Positions 28,285 through 38,828 are shown, counted from the first letter of the stretch. The stretch: DNA of 64,000 bases from Rhodomicrobium sp. R_RK_3 (GCF_002198715.1 NZ_MWLK01000006.1:183293-247292); one strand, 5' to 3'. Notes: generated by a model from the sequence alone, not told the origin. Made by a program: numbers and translations.

Positions 28285-31050
28285 ATGACGCAACGCGCGG
28301 CTGGGCGTGCGATTGACGAGGAAAGCGGCACATTCGGGGACATCCGGGATGTGACGCCGGCCGAATACGAGTCCCACGCCGCCGCAACGCCGATGATGGC
28401 GCAATATGTGAAGATCAAGGCGGCCCACGCCGACTGCCTGCTGTTCTATCGCATGGGCGATTTCTTCGAGCTGTTCTTCGACGACGCCGTCCAGGCCTCG
28501 CGCGCGCTCGGCATCCAGCTCACCAAACGCGGCAAGCATCTGGGCGAGGATATCCCCATGTGCGGCGTGCCGGTGATCCGCTCGGATGAATATCTGCAGA
28601 AGCTGATCGCGGCGGGCTTCCGGATCGCGGTGTGCGAGCAGCTCGAGGATCCGGCCGAGGCGAAGAAGCGCGGCGGCAAGTCCGTCGTCAAGCGCGACGT
28701 GGTGCGGCTCGTCACACCCGGCACCATCACCGAGGAAACCCTGCTCGACGCGGCGGCGAACAATTTTCTGACCGCGCTGTTCAGATCGTCCGCCGGAGGA
28801 CGCGGGGAATTCGCGCTCGCCTCGCTCGATATCTCGACGGGCGAGTTTCTGCTCGGCGACTGCGCGGCGGCGGACCTGCCCGGCGAATTGGCGCGGCTCG
28901 CCTCGCGCGAAGTGCTGATGAGCGACGAGCTGAGCGGCGACAAGGCTCTGCGCGGCATCATCGCCCATGCGGGCGCGGCTCTGACGCCTTTGCCGAACGC
29001 CTATTTCAGCGCGGCGAGCGGCGAGGCGGGGCTGAAGGCCGAGCTTGGCGTCAACGCGTTGGACGGCTTCGGCAGCTTCAGCCGGGGCGAACTCGCCGCG
29101 ACCGGCGCGCTGTTAAAATATGTCGAGATCACCCAGATCGGCCAGAAGCCGGTGATGCGGCCGCCGCGCCGCGCCGGGGGCGGGGCGTTCCTCGCCATCG
29201 ATGCCGCGACGCGCGCCAATCTGGAGATGACGCGCTCGCTCGCAGGCGCCAAGCAGGGCAGCCTGATGGCCGCCATCGACGGCACCATGACCAATGCCGG
29301 CAGCCGGGAACTGGCCGCGCGGCTATCGAGCCCGCTCACCGATCCCGCCGCCATCAATGCCCGGCTCGACGCCGTCGCCTTCCTCAAGGACCGGCAGATG
29401 CTGCGCTCGCGGCTGCGCGACTGCCTCAAAGCCGCGCCCGACATCGCCCGCGCTTTGTCGCGGCTCGCGCTCGACCGCGGCGGCCCGCGCGACCTCGGGG
29501 CACTGCGCGATGGCCTTGCCTGCGCGGCGGTGATCGCGCGCCTGCTCGCCGAACCGCTGATGGCCGACGGCGCCCCCGCCGAGATCGCCGCGATTTCAGA
29601 CCGGCTCGCGGCGGCTGACGGGGCGCTGGCGGAGAAGCTGTCGGCGGCGCTCGCCGATGAGCTGCCGCATCTGAAGCGCGACGGCGGCTTCATCCGCGCC
29701 GGCTTCAGCGCCGATCTCGACGAGAACCGGCGCCTGCGCGACGACAGCCGGGGCATGATTGCGGCTTTGCAGGCGCGCTACGCGGCCGAGACCGGCGTGA
29801 AGGGCCTGAAGATCCGGCACAACAATCTCCTCGGCTATTTCATCGAGACCACCGCCGCCAATGCCGGGCCTCTGCTGAAGCCGCCGCATTCGGACAATTT
29901 CCGCCACCGCCAGACGCTCGCCAATCAGGTGCGTTTCACCTCGGAGGAACTCGCCAGCGCCGAAGCCCGCATAACCGGCGCCGCCGACCGGGCGCTCGCC
30001 ATCGAGCTGGAGGTCTTCGCCGCGCTGAGCCGCCAGGCCCTCGCGGACGAGCGCAAGCTGAGCGCCGCCGCCGCCGCGCTCGCCGATCTCGACGTCTATT
30101 GCGCGCTTGCAGAACTCGCCGAAGCGCAGGGCTATTGCCGCCCGGAGGTCGACGCCTCGACCGCCTTCGCCATCGAGGCCGCCCGCCATCCCGTCGTGGA
30201 GCAGGCGCTGGCCAAGAGCCGGGCCGGGCCGTTCATCGCCAATGGCTGCAATCTCAGCCGCGAACGGCTCTGGCTCGTCACCGGGCCGAACATGGCGGGC
30301 AAATCGACCTTCCTGCGCCAGAACGCGCTGATCGTCATCCTCGCCCAGATGGGCAGCTTCGTCCCCGCCCGCGCCGCGCATATCGGCGTGGCCGACCGCC
30401 TGTTCAGCCGGGTCGGGGCATCCGACGATCTGGCGCGCGGCCGCTCGACCTTCATGGTCGAGATGGTCGAGACCGCCGCCATCCTCAACCAGGCGACCGA
30501 GCGCTCGCTCGTCATCCTCGACGAGATCGGCCGCGGCACGGCGACCTTCGACGGGCTCTCGATCGCCTGGGCGGCGGTCGAGCATCTGCACAATGTCAAT
30601 AAGTGCCGCGCCCTGTTCGCGACCCATTATCACGAGCTGACGGCGATGGCGGAAAAGCTGCCTTGCGCGACGAACGTGACGGTCGCGGTGAAGGAGTGGA
30701 AGGACAATATCGTCTTCCTGCACGAGGTGGTCGAGGGCGCGGCGGACCGCTCCTACGGCATCCAGGTGGCAAAGCTTGCCGGATTGCCGGGTCCGGTGAT
30801 CGCCCGCGCGCGGCAGGTGCTCGCCCGGCTGGAGAAGGGACAGGGCAAGCCGAATGCCGAGGCGCTGGGCGACCTTCCGCTCTTCGCCGCGCTCGCGCCC
30901 GCCGCTCCGAAGCCCGAGCCGGACAAGGCGGCCACCGAGCTCGCCCGGGCGCTCGCCGCCCTCGACCCCGACAGCATGTCGCCCCGCGAGGCGCTCGATG
31001 CGCTTTACAGGCTGAAAGCGCTCGACCGGGAAAAGAGCGCACCGGGCTAG
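28285..31050 (+). CDS. mutS: DNA mismatch repair protein MutS
   Basis: Mismatch recognition ATPase of 921 residues. The N-terminal mismatch domain has the Phe-x-Glu wedge in [15 protein letters not shown]; the connector, lever and clamp domains follow; the ATPase carries Walker [10 protein letters not shown] near residue 668, the STFMVEM signature and Walker B with DEIGRGT. The start ATG 28285 has GGGG six bases upstream; the frame is open to 28180 with ATG 28273 as the alternative. Full-length and intact, so no sign of a mutator defect in this gene. Confidence 0.95.
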   Translation: MTQRAAGRAIDEESGTFGDIRDVTPAEYESHAAATPMMAQYVKIKAAHADCLLFYRMGDFFELFFDDAVQASRALGIQLTKRGKHLGEDIPMCGVPVIRSDEYLQKLIAAGFRIAVCEQLEDPAEAKKRGGKSVVKRDVVRLVTPGTITEETLLDAAANNFLTALFRSSAGGRGEFALASLDISTGEFLLGDCAAADLPGELARLASREVLMSDELSGDKALRGIIAHAGAALTPLPNAYFSAASGEAGLKAELGVNALDGFGSFSRGELAATGALLKYVEITQIGQKPVMRPPRRAGGGAFLAIDAATRANLEMTRSLAGAKQGSLMAAIDGTMTNAGSRELAARLSSPLTDPAAINARLDAVAFLKDRQMLRSRLRDCLKAAPDIARALSRLALDRGGPRDLGALRDGLACAAVIARLLAEPLMADGAPAEIAAISDRLAAADGALAEKLSAALADELPHLKRDGGFIRAGFSADLDENRRLRDDSRGMIAALQARYAAETGVKGLKIRHNNLLGYFIETTAANAGPLLKPPHSDNFRHRQTLANQVRFTSEELASAEARITGAADRALAIELEVFAALSRQALADERKLSAAAAALADLDVYCALAELAEAQGYCRPEVDASTAFAIEAARHPVVEQALAKSRAGPFIANGCNLSRERLWLVTGPNMAGKSTFLRQNALIVILAQMGSFVPARAAHIGVADRLFSRVGASDDLARGRSTFMVEMVETAAILNQATERSLVILDEIGRGTATFDGLSIAWAAVEHLHNVNKCRALFATHYHELTAMAEKLPCATNVTVAVKEWKDNIVFLHEVVEGAADRSYGIQVAKLAGLPGPVIARARQVLARLEKGQGKPNAEALGDLPLFAALAPAAPKPEPDKAATELARALAALDPDSMSPREALDALYRLKALDREKSAPG

Positions 31051-31120
31051 AGCTCGATCACTTGGCCGGAACCACCGCGCCAACCCTCGCCGCAGCTCCC
31101 CCCTCTCCCTTGGGAGACCG

Positions 31121-31255
31121 TTGCGTATCGAAGGTCCTCTCCCCGTCGTCCCGGACGGCCGTCAGGCCGAGCCGGGACCCAATCATATTTCCGCTATTGC
31201 TGCGGCAAGTGGAGAGGCGAGTGGGCCCCGGCTCTAACGGCCGGGGCGAAGGAAT
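31121..31255 (+). repeat. Dispersed palindromic repeat, family I (copy A)
   Basis: Starts TTGCGTATCGAAGGTCCTCT, then a hairpin GTCCCGG...CCGGGAC (31148-31178), spacer with CCCAATCATATTTCCGC, CTGCGGCAAG, and a second hairpin around GGCCCCGGCTCTAACGGCCG. Bases 31121-31206 match 63915-64000 in 85 of 86 positions; 31145-31255 matches the reverse of 16433-16545 with more change. It sits downstream of mutS and of ctaE, which converge here. Confidence 0.85.
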
Positions 31256-31338
31256 CGCAAGTTTTGCAAAGGTCTTCCATGGGAGAGGGCTGAACTGCGG
31301 CAAGAGAAGCGTGTCAGCTCCGACCAGAAGATCCCGCG

Positions 31339-32250
31339 CTAATGATGCGCGCCCGGTGTGCCCGCGCCCCAGACATAGATGCTGACGAACAGGAACAGCC
31401 AGACCACGTCGACGAAGTGCCAGTACCAGGCGGCGGCCTCGAAGCCGAAATGGTGCTTTTCGGTGAAATGCCCCAGCAGCGCCCGGATCAGGATGATGCT
31501 CAGGAACAGCGTGCCGACGATGACGTGGAAGCCATGGAAGCCGGTCGCCATGAAGAAGGTCGAGCCGTAGATATGGCCGGCGAACTGGAACTGCGCGTGG
31601 TGGTATTCGAAAGCCTGCAGCGCCGTGAACAGCATGCCCAGCAGCACCGTCAGCGACAGGCCCCAGATCATGCCGCGGCGGTCGCCTTCCTGGAGGGCGT
31701 AATGCGCCCAGGTGACGGTCGTGCCGGAGGTCAAAAGGATCAGGGTGTTGACCAGCGGCAGCGTCCAGGGATCGAAGGTCGAGGTGAAGCGGCCGTCGCC
31801 GGTCGGGATAGGCGGCCACTTGCCGCCGGTGACCTCGTCGCGGCCGACGACGCCGAGCACTTCGTTGGTGCCGGGAAGGGTGTGGATGTCGGCCGGGAAG
31901 AAGGCGACGTCGAAATAGGCCCAGAACCAGGCGACGAAGAACATCACCTCGGAGGCGATGAACAGGATCATGCCGTAGCGCAGATGCATCTGCACGACGG
32001 GCGTGTGCAGGTGGCGGTGCTCGGCCTCGTCGATGACGTCGCGCCACCACATCGCCATCACCAGCAGCACGCCGGCGAAGCCGCCCGCGAACAGCCAGGG
32101 CCCCTGAATGCCGAACACGCCGCCCGCGCTGGTCTTCATCCAGGCGACGGCGCCGATGGCCATGGCGAGCGCCGCGACCGAACCGGCCAGCGGCCAGGGG
32201 CTCGGATCGACGAGGTGGTAATCATGATGCTTTGCGTGAGTGTCGGCCAT
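31339..32250 (-). CDS. ctaE: Cytochrome c oxidase subunit III
   Basis: Membrane subunit of the aa3-type terminal oxidase, 303 residues with about seven helices. Family motifs include HLHTPVVQMHLRYGMILFI, SEVMFFVAWFWAYF, TSGTTVTWAHYAL, the FEY pair near LQAFEYHHAQF and GFHGFHVIVGT, and YWHFVDVVWLFLF at the end. ATG 32250 (MADTHAKHHDYHLVDPSPWP) is the normal family start; an upstream in-frame extension to 32319 overlaps ctaG. Last gene of the operon ctaC-ctaD-ctaB-ctaF-ctaG-ctaE. Confidence 0.95.
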   Translation of the reverse strand: MADTHAKHHDYHLVDPSPWPLAGSVAALAMAIGAVAWMKTSAGGVFGIQGPWLFAGGFAGVLLVMAMWWRDVIDEAEHRHLHTPVVQMHLRYGMILFIASEVMFFVAWFWAYFDVAFFPADIHTLPGTNEVLGVVGRDEVTGGKWPPIPTGDGRFTSTFDPWTLPLVNTLILLTSGTTVTWAHYALQEGDRRGMIWGLSLTVLLGMLFTALQAFEYHHAQFQFAGHIYGSTFFMATGFHGFHVIVGTLFLSIILIRALLGHFTEKHHFGFEAAAWYWHFVDVVWLFLFVSIYVWGAGTPGAHH

Positions 32251-32299
32251 GTCTGTTCCCTTGGTCCCCGGGCGGTCCGCGTCGTCGTTGCCGCCCCTT

Positions 32300-32935
32300 T
32301 TATCCGGGTGGTGTCCCATTTTCCAACTGCCTTGATGCCGCGCCTTTGGGCGCTCCCTCGGAGGCCGGGCGATCGGGCGTATTCGCTTTGAAGAATGTAT
32401 ATGAAAGCGTGATTTCTTCGACGTGGCTGGCGCTCGGGTCGTCGAGGATGGCCGGGTCGACGAAGAAGGAGACCGGCATGTCGACGGTCTGCCCGGCTGC
32501 GAGCGTCTGCTCGGTGAAGCAGAAACATTCGACCTTGTTGAAATAGCTGCCGGCGATCTCGGGGGTGACGTTGAAGGTCGCGACGCCCGTCACGGGCTCG
32601 TCGGTCAGGTTCTTGGCGTGATAGAAAGCCAAGGTGTTCTCGCCGAGCCTCAGCTTGAGCTCGCGCTGCACCGGCTGGAAGCTCCAGCCGAGCGAGGAGG
32701 ACACGCTGGCGTCGAAGCGGACCGTCACCATGCGGTCGATGGCCTTGGCCGATGGCGCCTCGGCGCGCTTCGTCGTGCCGGCATAGCCGGTCGCCTGGCA
32801 GAACAGCCGGTAGAGCGGCACGGCGGCGAAGGCCATGCCGAGCATCAGCGCGGTGAACAGCACGAGGCTCGCCGCGACCCGCTTGTTGGCGGCGCCTGCC
32901 TTGGCGTTTTTCGCGGCTCGGCCCTCATCGCTCAT
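32300..32935 (-). CDS. ctaG: Cytochrome c oxidase assembly protein (copper delivery to CuB)
   Basis: Cox11/CtaG-type chaperone of 211 residues that inserts copper into subunit I. One N-terminal membrane anchor (VAASLVLFTALMLGMAFAAV) is followed by YRLFCQATGY and a periplasmic immunoglobulin-like domain with the copper-binding KVECFCFTEQ motif and the conserved MPVSFFVDPA. It starts 10 bases after the small ctaF gene in the oxidase operon. Confidence 0.94.
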   Translation of the reverse strand: MSDEGRAAKNAKAGAANKRVAASLVLFTALMLGMAFAAVPLYRLFCQATGYAGTTKRAEAPSAKAIDRMVTVRFDASVSSSLGWSFQPVQRELKLRLGENTLAFYHAKNLTDEPVTGVATFNVTPEIAGSYFNKVECFCFTEQTLAAGQTVDMPVSFFVDPAILDDPSASHVEEITLSYTFFKANTPDRPASEGAPKGAASRQLENGTPPG

Positions 32936-32945
32936 CGTGTCGACC

Positions 32946-33113
32946 TCAAAGCCCCCGGCTGGCCATGTTGCCCGTCAGCCGGACGACGGTCATCAGGAAG
33001 AACAGCAGCGCCAGCACGCCGAGGCCCCAGCCGATGGCGAGCGAGCGGATGCGCTGGCGGCGCTTTTCCTCCGGCGTCAGGATGATGGTGTCGTTCGGGT
33101 TGTCTTCGGGCAT
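32946..33113 (-). CDS. ctaF: CtaF/CoxF small membrane protein of the oxidase operon
   Basis: A 55-residue protein obtained by translating the gap between ctaB and ctaG: it begins [20 protein letters not shown] and contains one hydrophobic helix (LAIGWGLGVLALLFFLMTVV) with a basic flank before it, ending TGNMASRGL. Its ATG overlaps the ctaB TGA (ATGA). Position, length and the TPEEKRRQR pattern match the small CoxF-type protein found at this spot in rhizobial ctaC-D-B-F-G-E operons. Function is thought to be in oxidase assembly; this is by position. Confidence 0.88.
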   Translation of the reverse strand: MPEDNPNDTIILTPEEKRRQRIRSLAIGWGLGVLALLFFLMTVVRLTGNMASRGL

Positions 33114-34045
33114 CACACCAGCCTCAGCCCATGTTCCGCCAGCAGCACGGCGAACAGCGCGAACAGATAGAAGATCGAAAAGCTGAACAAGGCGCGCGCG
33201 GCCTTATCGGCCGGGTGGCCTTCGCGGCGGCGGAAAACCATCCAGGCGAGATAGAGGAAGATCGCGCCCAGCACCGTCGATACGGCGAGATAGAGCGGTC
33301 CGCCGAGCCCGATCAGTCCGGGCGCGATGCCGGAGGCGGCCATCGGCAGGCTGTAGAGCAGGATCTGGCGGCGCGTCTCGTCCTTGCCGGCGACGTTGGG
33401 CAGCATCGGCACGCCCGCGCGCTCGTAATCGCGCATCCGGTAGAGCGCCAGCGCCCAGAAATGCGGCGGCGTCCAGAGGAAGATGATGGTGAACAGCAGG
33501 ATGCTTTCGACCGAGACGCTGCCCGTCGTCACCGCCCAGCCGATCATCGGCGGGAAAGCCCCGGCCGCGCCGCCGACGACGATGTTCTGCGGCGTCCGGC
33601 GCTTCAGCCACATGGTGTAGATGACGATGTAATAGGCGATGGTCAGCGCCAGGAGGCCGCTCGCGACCCAGTTCACCAGCACGCCGAGGCAGAACACCGA
33701 ACCGGCGGCGAGCACGAGGCCGAAGCTGAGCACTTCCACCGGCGGCACGCGGTTCTGCGGGATCGGGCGCAGCGCGGTGCGGCTCATCTGGCGGTCGATA
33801 TCGGCGTCGTACCACATGTTCAGCGCGCCGCAAGCCCCTGCCCCCGCCGCGATGAAGATCAATGCGGTGAAGGCGACCAGCGGATGCAGCGGACCGGGCG
33901 CGGCGATCATGCCGGCGAGGGCGGTGAAGATCGCCAGCGACATGACGCGCGGTTTCAGCAGCAGGAGATAATCGCGCAGCGCGCCCTGCGTCGCGCCGCC
34001 GTCCTCAGGCAAATTCCGGGTCTGTGCTGCGCTGATGTCGCTCAT
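33113..34045 (-). CDS. ctaB: Protoheme IX farnesyltransferase (heme O synthase)
   Basis: UbiA-family membrane prenyltransferase, 310 residues and about nine helices, making heme O on the way to heme A for the oxidase. The aspartate motif [21 protein letters not shown] (N-x3-D-x-D-x-D) and the second acidic loop [15 protein letters not shown] are seen, together with the [10 protein letters not shown] start. It overlaps ctaF by one start/stop and follows ctaD by about 118 bases. Confidence 0.95.
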   Translation of the reverse strand: MSDISAAQTRNLPEDGGATQGALRDYLLLLKPRVMSLAIFTALAGMIAAPGPLHPLVAFTALIFIAAGAGACGALNMWYDADIDRQMSRTALRPIPQNRVPPVEVLSFGLVLAAGSVFCLGVLVNWVASGLLALTIAYYIVIYTMWLKRRTPQNIVVGGAAGAFPPMIGWAVTTGSVSVESILLFTIIFLWTPPHFWALALYRMRDYERAGVPMLPNVAGKDETRRQILLYSLPMAASGIAPGLIGLGGPLYLAVSTVLGAIFLYLAWMVFRRREGHPADKAARALFSFSIFYLFALFAVLLAEHGLRLV

Positions 34046-34163
34046 GTCCGACCACCATTTCCGAGCGGGGTGGCCCCGCCCGGTCTAGAGGAGATGCTTC
34101 GCGGCCCCGTCCGGCCGTCCAAAGCGGCAAGAAGGCTGGGAGAAGCCCCGCCTGCCCGCCAGT

Positions 34164-35765
34164 CTATTTGATCCGCGGCAGTTCCTCAAAGGAGTGGAAC
34201 GGCGGCGGCGAGGACAAGGTCCATTCCAGCGTCGTGGCGCCGGGGCCCCACGGATTGGCGGCGGCTTTTTCCGCCCGCAGGAAGGCGTAGATCATGCTGG
34301 CGATGAAGATCACCACGCTGAAGGCCGCGATATAGGACCCGATCGAGGAGACATAGTTCCAGCCCGAGAACTCGGCCGGGTAATCCGCATAGCGGCGCGG
34401 CATGCCGGCCATGCCGAGGAAATGCTGCGGGAAGAAGATCAGGTTCACGCCGACGAAGGTGATCCAGAAATGCAGCTTGCCCAAGAATTCCGAGTAGGTG
34501 TAGCCGGTCATCTTCGGGAACCAGTAGTACCAGCCGGCGAAGATCGCGAACACCGCGCCGAGCGAGAGCACGTAGTGGAAATGCGCCACGACATAATAGG
34601 TGTCGTGGAAGGCGCGGTCGATACCGGCATTGGCCAGCACCACGCCGGTCACGCCGCCGACGGTGAACAGGAAGATGAAGCCGATCGCCCACAGCATCGG
34701 GGTCTTGAAGGTGATCGAGCCGCCCCACATGGTGGCGATCCAGGAGAAGATCTTGATGCCGGTCGGCACCGCGATCACCATGGTGGCGAAGACGAAATAG
34801 GCCTGGGTGTCGACGCTGATGCCCGCCGCATACATGTGATGCGCCCAGACGATGAAGCCGATCACGCCGATCGCAACCATGGCGTAGGCCATGCCGAGAT
34901 AGCCGAAGACGGGCTTGCGCGAGAAGGTCGCGATGATGTGCGAGATCATGCCGAAGCCGGGCAGGATCAGGATGTACACTTCCGGATGGCCGAAGAACCA
35001 GAACAGGTGCTGGAACAGGAGCGGGTCGCCGCCGCCGGCCGGATCGAAGAAGGTGGTGCCGAAATTGCGGTCGGTCAGCAGCATGGTGATGGCGCCGGCG
35101 AGCACAGGCAGCGACAACAGCAGCAGGAAGGCCGTCACCAGCACCGACCACACGAATAGCGGCATCTTATGCAGGGTCATGCCCGGCGCGCGCATGTTGA
35201 AGATGGTGGTGATGAAGTTGATGGCGCCGAGGATCGAGGAGGCGCCGGCGACGTGCAGCGCCAGGATGGCGAGATCCATGGCGGGGCCAGGCGCGCCTGT
35301 TGTCGAGAGCGGCGGATAGATGGTCCAGCCGCCGCCGAAGCCCGTGCCGCCGGAATCGCCTTCGACGAAGAGCGACAGGATCAGCAGCGTGAAGGAGGCC
35401 GGCAGCAGCCAGAACGAGATGTTGTTCATGCGGGGGAAGGCCATGTCCGGCGCGCCGATCATCAAGGGCACCATCCAATTGCCGAAACCGCCGATCATCG
35501 CCGGCATTACCATGAAGAAGATCATGATCAGGCCGTGCGAGGTGACGAACACATTATAGGTATGCGGATTTGAGAAAATCTGCATCCCCGGCTCCTGCAG
35601 CTCCATGCGGATGCCGACGGAGAGCGCGCCGCCGAAAATCCCCGCCAGAATGGCGAAGATCAGATAGAGCGTGCCGATGTCCTTGTGGTTGGTGGAGAAA
35701 AGCCAGCGCTGGACAAAGCCCGGCGCGTGGTTGTCATGCGTGCCACCCTCAGCGTTCGTCGCCAT
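34164..35765 (-). CDS. ctaD: Cytochrome c oxidase subunit I
   Basis: Catalytic subunit of the aa3 oxidase, 533 residues with 12 helices. [16 protein letters not shown] holds the CuB His, the cross-linked Tyr and the Glu of the D-channel that marks A1-type heme-copper oxidases; HHMYAAG has the two further CuB His, and [10 protein letters not shown] the heme ligands. The K-channel Lys/Thr region [15 protein letters not shown] is also present. Reduces O2 to water at the inner membrane while pumping protons. Confidence 0.97.
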   Translation of the reverse strand: MATNAEGGTHDNHAPGFVQRWLFSTNHKDIGTLYLIFAILAGIFGGALSVGIRMELQEPGMQIFSNPHTYNVFVTSHGLIMIFFMVMPAMIGGFGNWMVPLMIGAPDMAFPRMNNISFWLLPASFTLLILSLFVEGDSGGTGFGGGWTIYPPLSTTGAPGPAMDLAILALHVAGASSILGAINFITTIFNMRAPGMTLHKMPLFVWSVLVTAFLLLLSLPVLAGAITMLLTDRNFGTTFFDPAGGGDPLLFQHLFWFFGHPEVYILILPGFGMISHIIATFSRKPVFGYLGMAYAMVAIGVIGFIVWAHHMYAAGISVDTQAYFVFATMVIAVPTGIKIFSWIATMWGGSITFKTPMLWAIGFIFLFTVGGVTGVVLANAGIDRAFHDTYYVVAHFHYVLSLGAVFAIFAGWYYWFPKMTGYTYSEFLGKLHFWITFVGVNLIFFPQHFLGMAGMPRRYADYPAEFSGWNYVSSIGSYIAAFSVVIFIASMIYAFLRAEKAAANPWGPGATTLEWTLSSPPPFHSFEELPRIK

Positions 35766-35845
35766 GATCCGTTCCTCTATTCATTGCGGCCCCCGCGCGC
35801 CGGCCTGAAGCTTTGCGCCCGCGCGGATTGGACCGGTCAGCCCTA

Positions 35846-36748
35846 TCAATCAACGTTCGCGGCAACCGCAAGCGGAGCCTTGCCGGCCGCCTTGGCACCT
35901 TCCGCCTCATGCCCGGCGGTCTGGACCGGCGCGGCGATGCTGGCGGTGAATTTCTGCTTGGCCCCCTCGACCCAGGCCGCGAATTCCTCGTCGCTGACGA
36001 CGCGGACCGCGATCGGCATGAAGGCATGGCGCGCGCCGCACAATTCCGAGCACTGGCCGTAATAGGTGCCGGTTTCGGTAGCCTGGAACCAGGCGAGCGA
36101 ATTGCGGCCCTTCATGGCGTCGACCTTGGTGCCGAAAGCCGGTATTGCCCAGTCATGAATGACGTCGTCCGAGGTGATCAGGAGATGCACGACCTTGTTC
36201 ACCGGCACCACGACCTCATTGTCGACCGAGAGCAGGTAGGTCTGTCCCGGCTTGATGTCGGACTGCTCGACCAGCAGCGAATCGAAGCCGAAGCCGCCAT
36301 GGTCGGGATAGACATAGCTCCAATACCACTGATGGCCCGTCACCTTGATCGTCACATCGGCCTTGGGCACGTCATATTGCGCATAGAGCAGCCGGAAGGA
36401 GGGGATCGCGATCACCAAAAGGATCAGCACCGGAATAATGGTCCAGGCGACTTCGATGGTGGTGTTGTGCGCGTTCTTGGACGGGACCGGGTTGGCCTTG
36501 GCATTATAGCGGACCATCACCCAGATCAGCAGCGCCGTGACGAAGACCACGATGGCGATCATGATGACCAGCACCAGATCATGGAAGCCGTGCATCTGCT
36601 CGGCGACGGGGGTGGCGGCCGGCTGGAAACCGATCTGCCAATTCTCCGGGCGCCCCTCGGCCGCGAACGCCGCCACAGCCGGCAGCATCAGGAAGGCAAG
36701 CCCCGCCGCCAACCGCAGGCCCAAACCTCGAAAGCTCATCAGCATCAT
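35846..36748 (-). CDS. ctaC: Cytochrome c oxidase subunit II
   Basis: Electron-entry subunit, 300 residues. After a signal peptide (LRLAAGLAFLMLPAVAAFA) come two membrane helices (about 60-80 and 100-125) and the periplasmic cupredoxin domain. The CuA site is intact: the His before DWAIPAFG, and CSELCGARHAFMP with both Cys, the Glu, His and Met. Trp-rich WYWSYVYPD for cytochrome c electron transfer is present. First gene of the operon; start ATG 36748 or 36739. Confidence 0.96.
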   Translation of the reverse strand: MMLMSFRGLGLRLAAGLAFLMLPAVAAFAAEGRPENWQIGFQPAATPVAEQMHGFHDLVLVIMIAIVVFVTALLIWVMVRYNAKANPVPSKNAHNTTIEVAWTIIPVLILLVIAIPSFRLLYAQYDVPKADVTIKVTGHQWYWSYVYPDHGGFGFDSLLVEQSDIKPGQTYLLSVDNEVVVPVNKVVHLLITSDDVIHDWAIPAFGTKVDAMKGRNSLAWFQATETGTYYGQCSELCGARHAFMPIAVRVVSDEEFAAWVEGAKQKFTASIAAPVQTAGHEAEGAKAAGKAPLAVAANVD

Positions 36749-37078
36749 CCGTCCACCTCGAAACCCTTATCGTTGCTGAAAGCAAAGAATGCGGCGGTTT
36801 GCAAACAGGCGTGGGCCCTCACCGGCACGCGCACCCTTCTTATGCCGGTTCGAGCCAGATATACAATATTTGTGAGCGTAAACGCCTATCCCCCGTTCGC
36901 GACATATTTTCACGTGTCGGGCTGCGTGCGGACCGGGGCTGTCGCAAGGCAGTCTCACTTTGGCCTTAAAGGTGGCAGACAGCCTTTCCCTCCCATTCGT
37001 GCCTTGACCTTAAGCGCCCGCCCGGTTTAAGCGGTGCGCGGACGGCATATGAATGATTGTCAGTGGAGAAAGCAGAGC
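36749..37078. other. Intergenic region between divergent ctaC and ialB-like genes
   Basis: About 330 bases without a convincing gene. It must hold both divergent promoters. I found no clear FNR/FixK box or strong sigma-70 pair. Confidence 0.4.
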
Positions 37079-37600
37079 GTGATAAGGGCAAGACGGTCTT
37101 CGTTGGTTTGGACGCTGCTCTTTATCCTTGCGGCCGCCGTGCAGGCCCGAGCCGCGGGGCCCGAACTCAGCTCCAGCCAGATCAAGGCGACGCACGGCTC
37201 CTGGCAGCTCCGCTGCGGCCAGCCGCCCGGCGCCCGGCAGGAGAAATGCGCGCTCGTCCAGAGCGTGAAGGCCGAGGACCGGCCGAACGTGTCGCTGACG
37301 GTGATCTTCCTGCGCTCCTATGACGGCAAGACCCGCATTTTGCGCGTCGTCGCGCCGCTCGGCGTGCTGCTGCCGACCGGGCTCGGCCTGAAGATCGACA
37401 ATGTCGATGTCGGCCATGCGCCTTTCCTGAAATGCGGCCCCGTCGGCTGCGTGGCGGAAGTCGTCGCCAATGAGGAGCTGATCTCGAAGATGAAGACCGG
37501 CCAGAGCGCGGTATTCATCATCTTCCAGACGCCCGAATTCGGCATCGGCGTGCCGATCTCGCTCGGCGGCTTTTCCGACGGGCTGGTGCAGTTAAACTGA
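37079..37600 (+). CDS. Invasion-associated locus B (IalB) family protein
   Basis: A secreted protein of about 173 residues. A signal peptide (RARRSSLVWTLLFILAAAV, ending QARA) precedes a small beta-rich IalB domain: THGSWQLRCGQPPGARQEKC, then RVVAPLGVLLPTGLGLKID and CGPVGCVAEV, with four Cys in the family pattern. IalB proteins are found across Alphaproteobacteria; the Bartonella one aids erythrocyte invasion, but most have unknown roles. The GTG at 37079 is preferred since GGAG lies 10 bases upstream and it opens a regular signal peptide; in-frame ATGs at 37034 and 37049 lack a binding site. Confidence 0.85.
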   Translation: MIRARRSSLVWTLLFILAAAVQARAAGPELSSSQIKATHGSWQLRCGQPPGARQEKCALVQSVKAEDRPNVSLTVIFLRSYDGKTRILRVVAPLGVLLPTGLGLKIDNVDVGHAPFLKCGPVGCVAEVVANEELISKMKTGQSAVFIIFQTPEFGIGVPISLGGFSDGLVQLN

Positions 37601-37616
37601 GATTTGCGGACACTTA

Positions 37617-37643
37617 GATACATCGGCGCAAGGCGCCGATGTA
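37617..37643. terminator. Perfect 12-bp hairpin after the IalB gene
   Basis: ATACATCGGCGC (37617-37628) and GCGCCGATGTAT (37632-37643) with a 3-base loop, 16 bases past the stop. No T-run follows, so it may be a Rho-independent-like terminator, an mRNA-stabilising hairpin or a protein site. Confidence 0.45.
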
Positions 37644-38016
37644 TCGGCTTCGTTCGGCGAATGCCCGGAAGGGCCGCCACAAGCGCTGTGCTCGCGGCAA
37701 GGCCCTCTCCGCCAAATCAGCCGCCCATTCGCACCCCAGCGTCTGTGCCCCGCGCGCCACAGTCGCGTGGCCAATCGGCATCCGTGCCTGTGGATAGCGG
37801 TGGTCGCGCATCGGGTTGCGCCTAAATTCCCTTACACTTCCTTAATGCGTGTGATTCGCGGCTGCTTCGTGCAACCGCTCGGGATGGCGGCCCGGCCGCC
37901 GGTTGTATTGGTTTGCAATGTATTCGCTTTGCGTTCGGTTCGTTGCGTCTTGCGTGTGACTAGCGCTTTCGGGACGCCATAGGCGTCTCTCAGCCAGGCA
38001 TTACGAGAGAGACCGG
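37644..38016. other. Intergenic region without a gene
   Basis: About 370 bases before the DUF937-like gene. No reading frame with family character is seen on either strand. Confidence 0.4.
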
Positions 38017-38631
38017 ATGAGACTTTTCCGCACCATTGCCGGCGCCCAGGGGGGACGGGTGTTCGCTAATATGGGAGCCGCCTTCGGCATCAATGATGAA
38101 TTGGCCGCCCAGGTTGTTCGTTATTTCCTCCCACCCATGATCAAGAGCATCTCGCGGCGGATGGACACTTCGCAAGGGCTGATCAATTTCCTCGATTTCG
38201 TCGGCACCCGCCGGCATGACCGCTATCTCGCCGATCCCGGCATTTTCGGCCATCCGCAGGTCGAGGCCGACGGGCGCGCGATCCTGGCGACGCTGTTCCC
38301 GAATGCGGCGCATCTGCGCAAGATCATCGAGAACCGCGCCAAGGTGCTGCCGCTCGCGCCGCCTTTGCTGGAGCGGATGCTGCCCTATATCGCCATATTG
38401 GCGCTGGGCGCCATCGAGCTAAAAACGCGCCAGCCGCTGCGCTCGATCCTGCACCGCATCTCGCAAGGCCGGGCCGATCAGGTGGCGATGGCCAACCCCT
38501 ATAAGGCGCTGGCGGTGGAGATCCGCCGCCACCGTCTGACCAGCCGCGCCCGCCAGCAGGAACGCCGCGCCAGCCTCTCCGAGGTCATCAGCTCGCTCTT
38601 CGCGCGGACGGACAACCAGCGCGCGGCCTGA
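38017..38631 (+). CDS. DUF937-like protein
   Basis: A 204-residue soluble protein. The pattern near the N-terminus, NMGAAFGINDELAAQVVRYF with LPPMIKSISRRM, and later QGLINFLDFVGTRRHDRYL then DPGIFG, fits my picture of DUF937 proteins (YidB-related), where repeats of 'GL-x-x-x-A-x-x-x-x-x-x-x-LP' and glycine-rich 'LL-x-x-L' are seen. Here the glycine-rich linkers are reduced and a helical, Arg-rich tail is added (170-204). Function is not known. Confidence 0.6.
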   Translation: MRLFRTIAGAQGGRVFANMGAAFGINDELAAQVVRYFLPPMIKSISRRMDTSQGLINFLDFVGTRRHDRYLADPGIFGHPQVEADGRAILATLFPNAAHLRKIIENRAKVLPLAPPLLERMLPYIAILALGAIELKTRQPLRSILHRISQGRADQVAMANPYKALAVEIRRHRLTSRARQQERRASLSEVISSLFARTDNQRAA

Positions 38632-38725
38632 CGGCAAGACGGTGCGAGGGCCGGAGCCTAGTGCTCTGGCCGCCGGCACCGCCGCGCCCGCTTTTCCCAT
38701 CGACGTCCATCGGATTATCGCATCG

Positions 38726-38744
38726 CCCCGGCCTTGAGCCGGGG
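38726..38744. repeat. REP-type hairpin
   Basis: CCCCGGC (38726-38732) and GCCGGGG (38738-38744) around a 5-base loop, followed by TTCGCG. Similar to the hairpins of family I but standing alone. Confidence 0.5.
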
Positions 38745-38828
38745 TTCGCGTTTCCCTCGGCTTCGCGGACGGGAACGCCGCCGGCATCGTCCAGCGCCGA
38801 CATCATTCTCGGCATCCGATGCGTGGAG

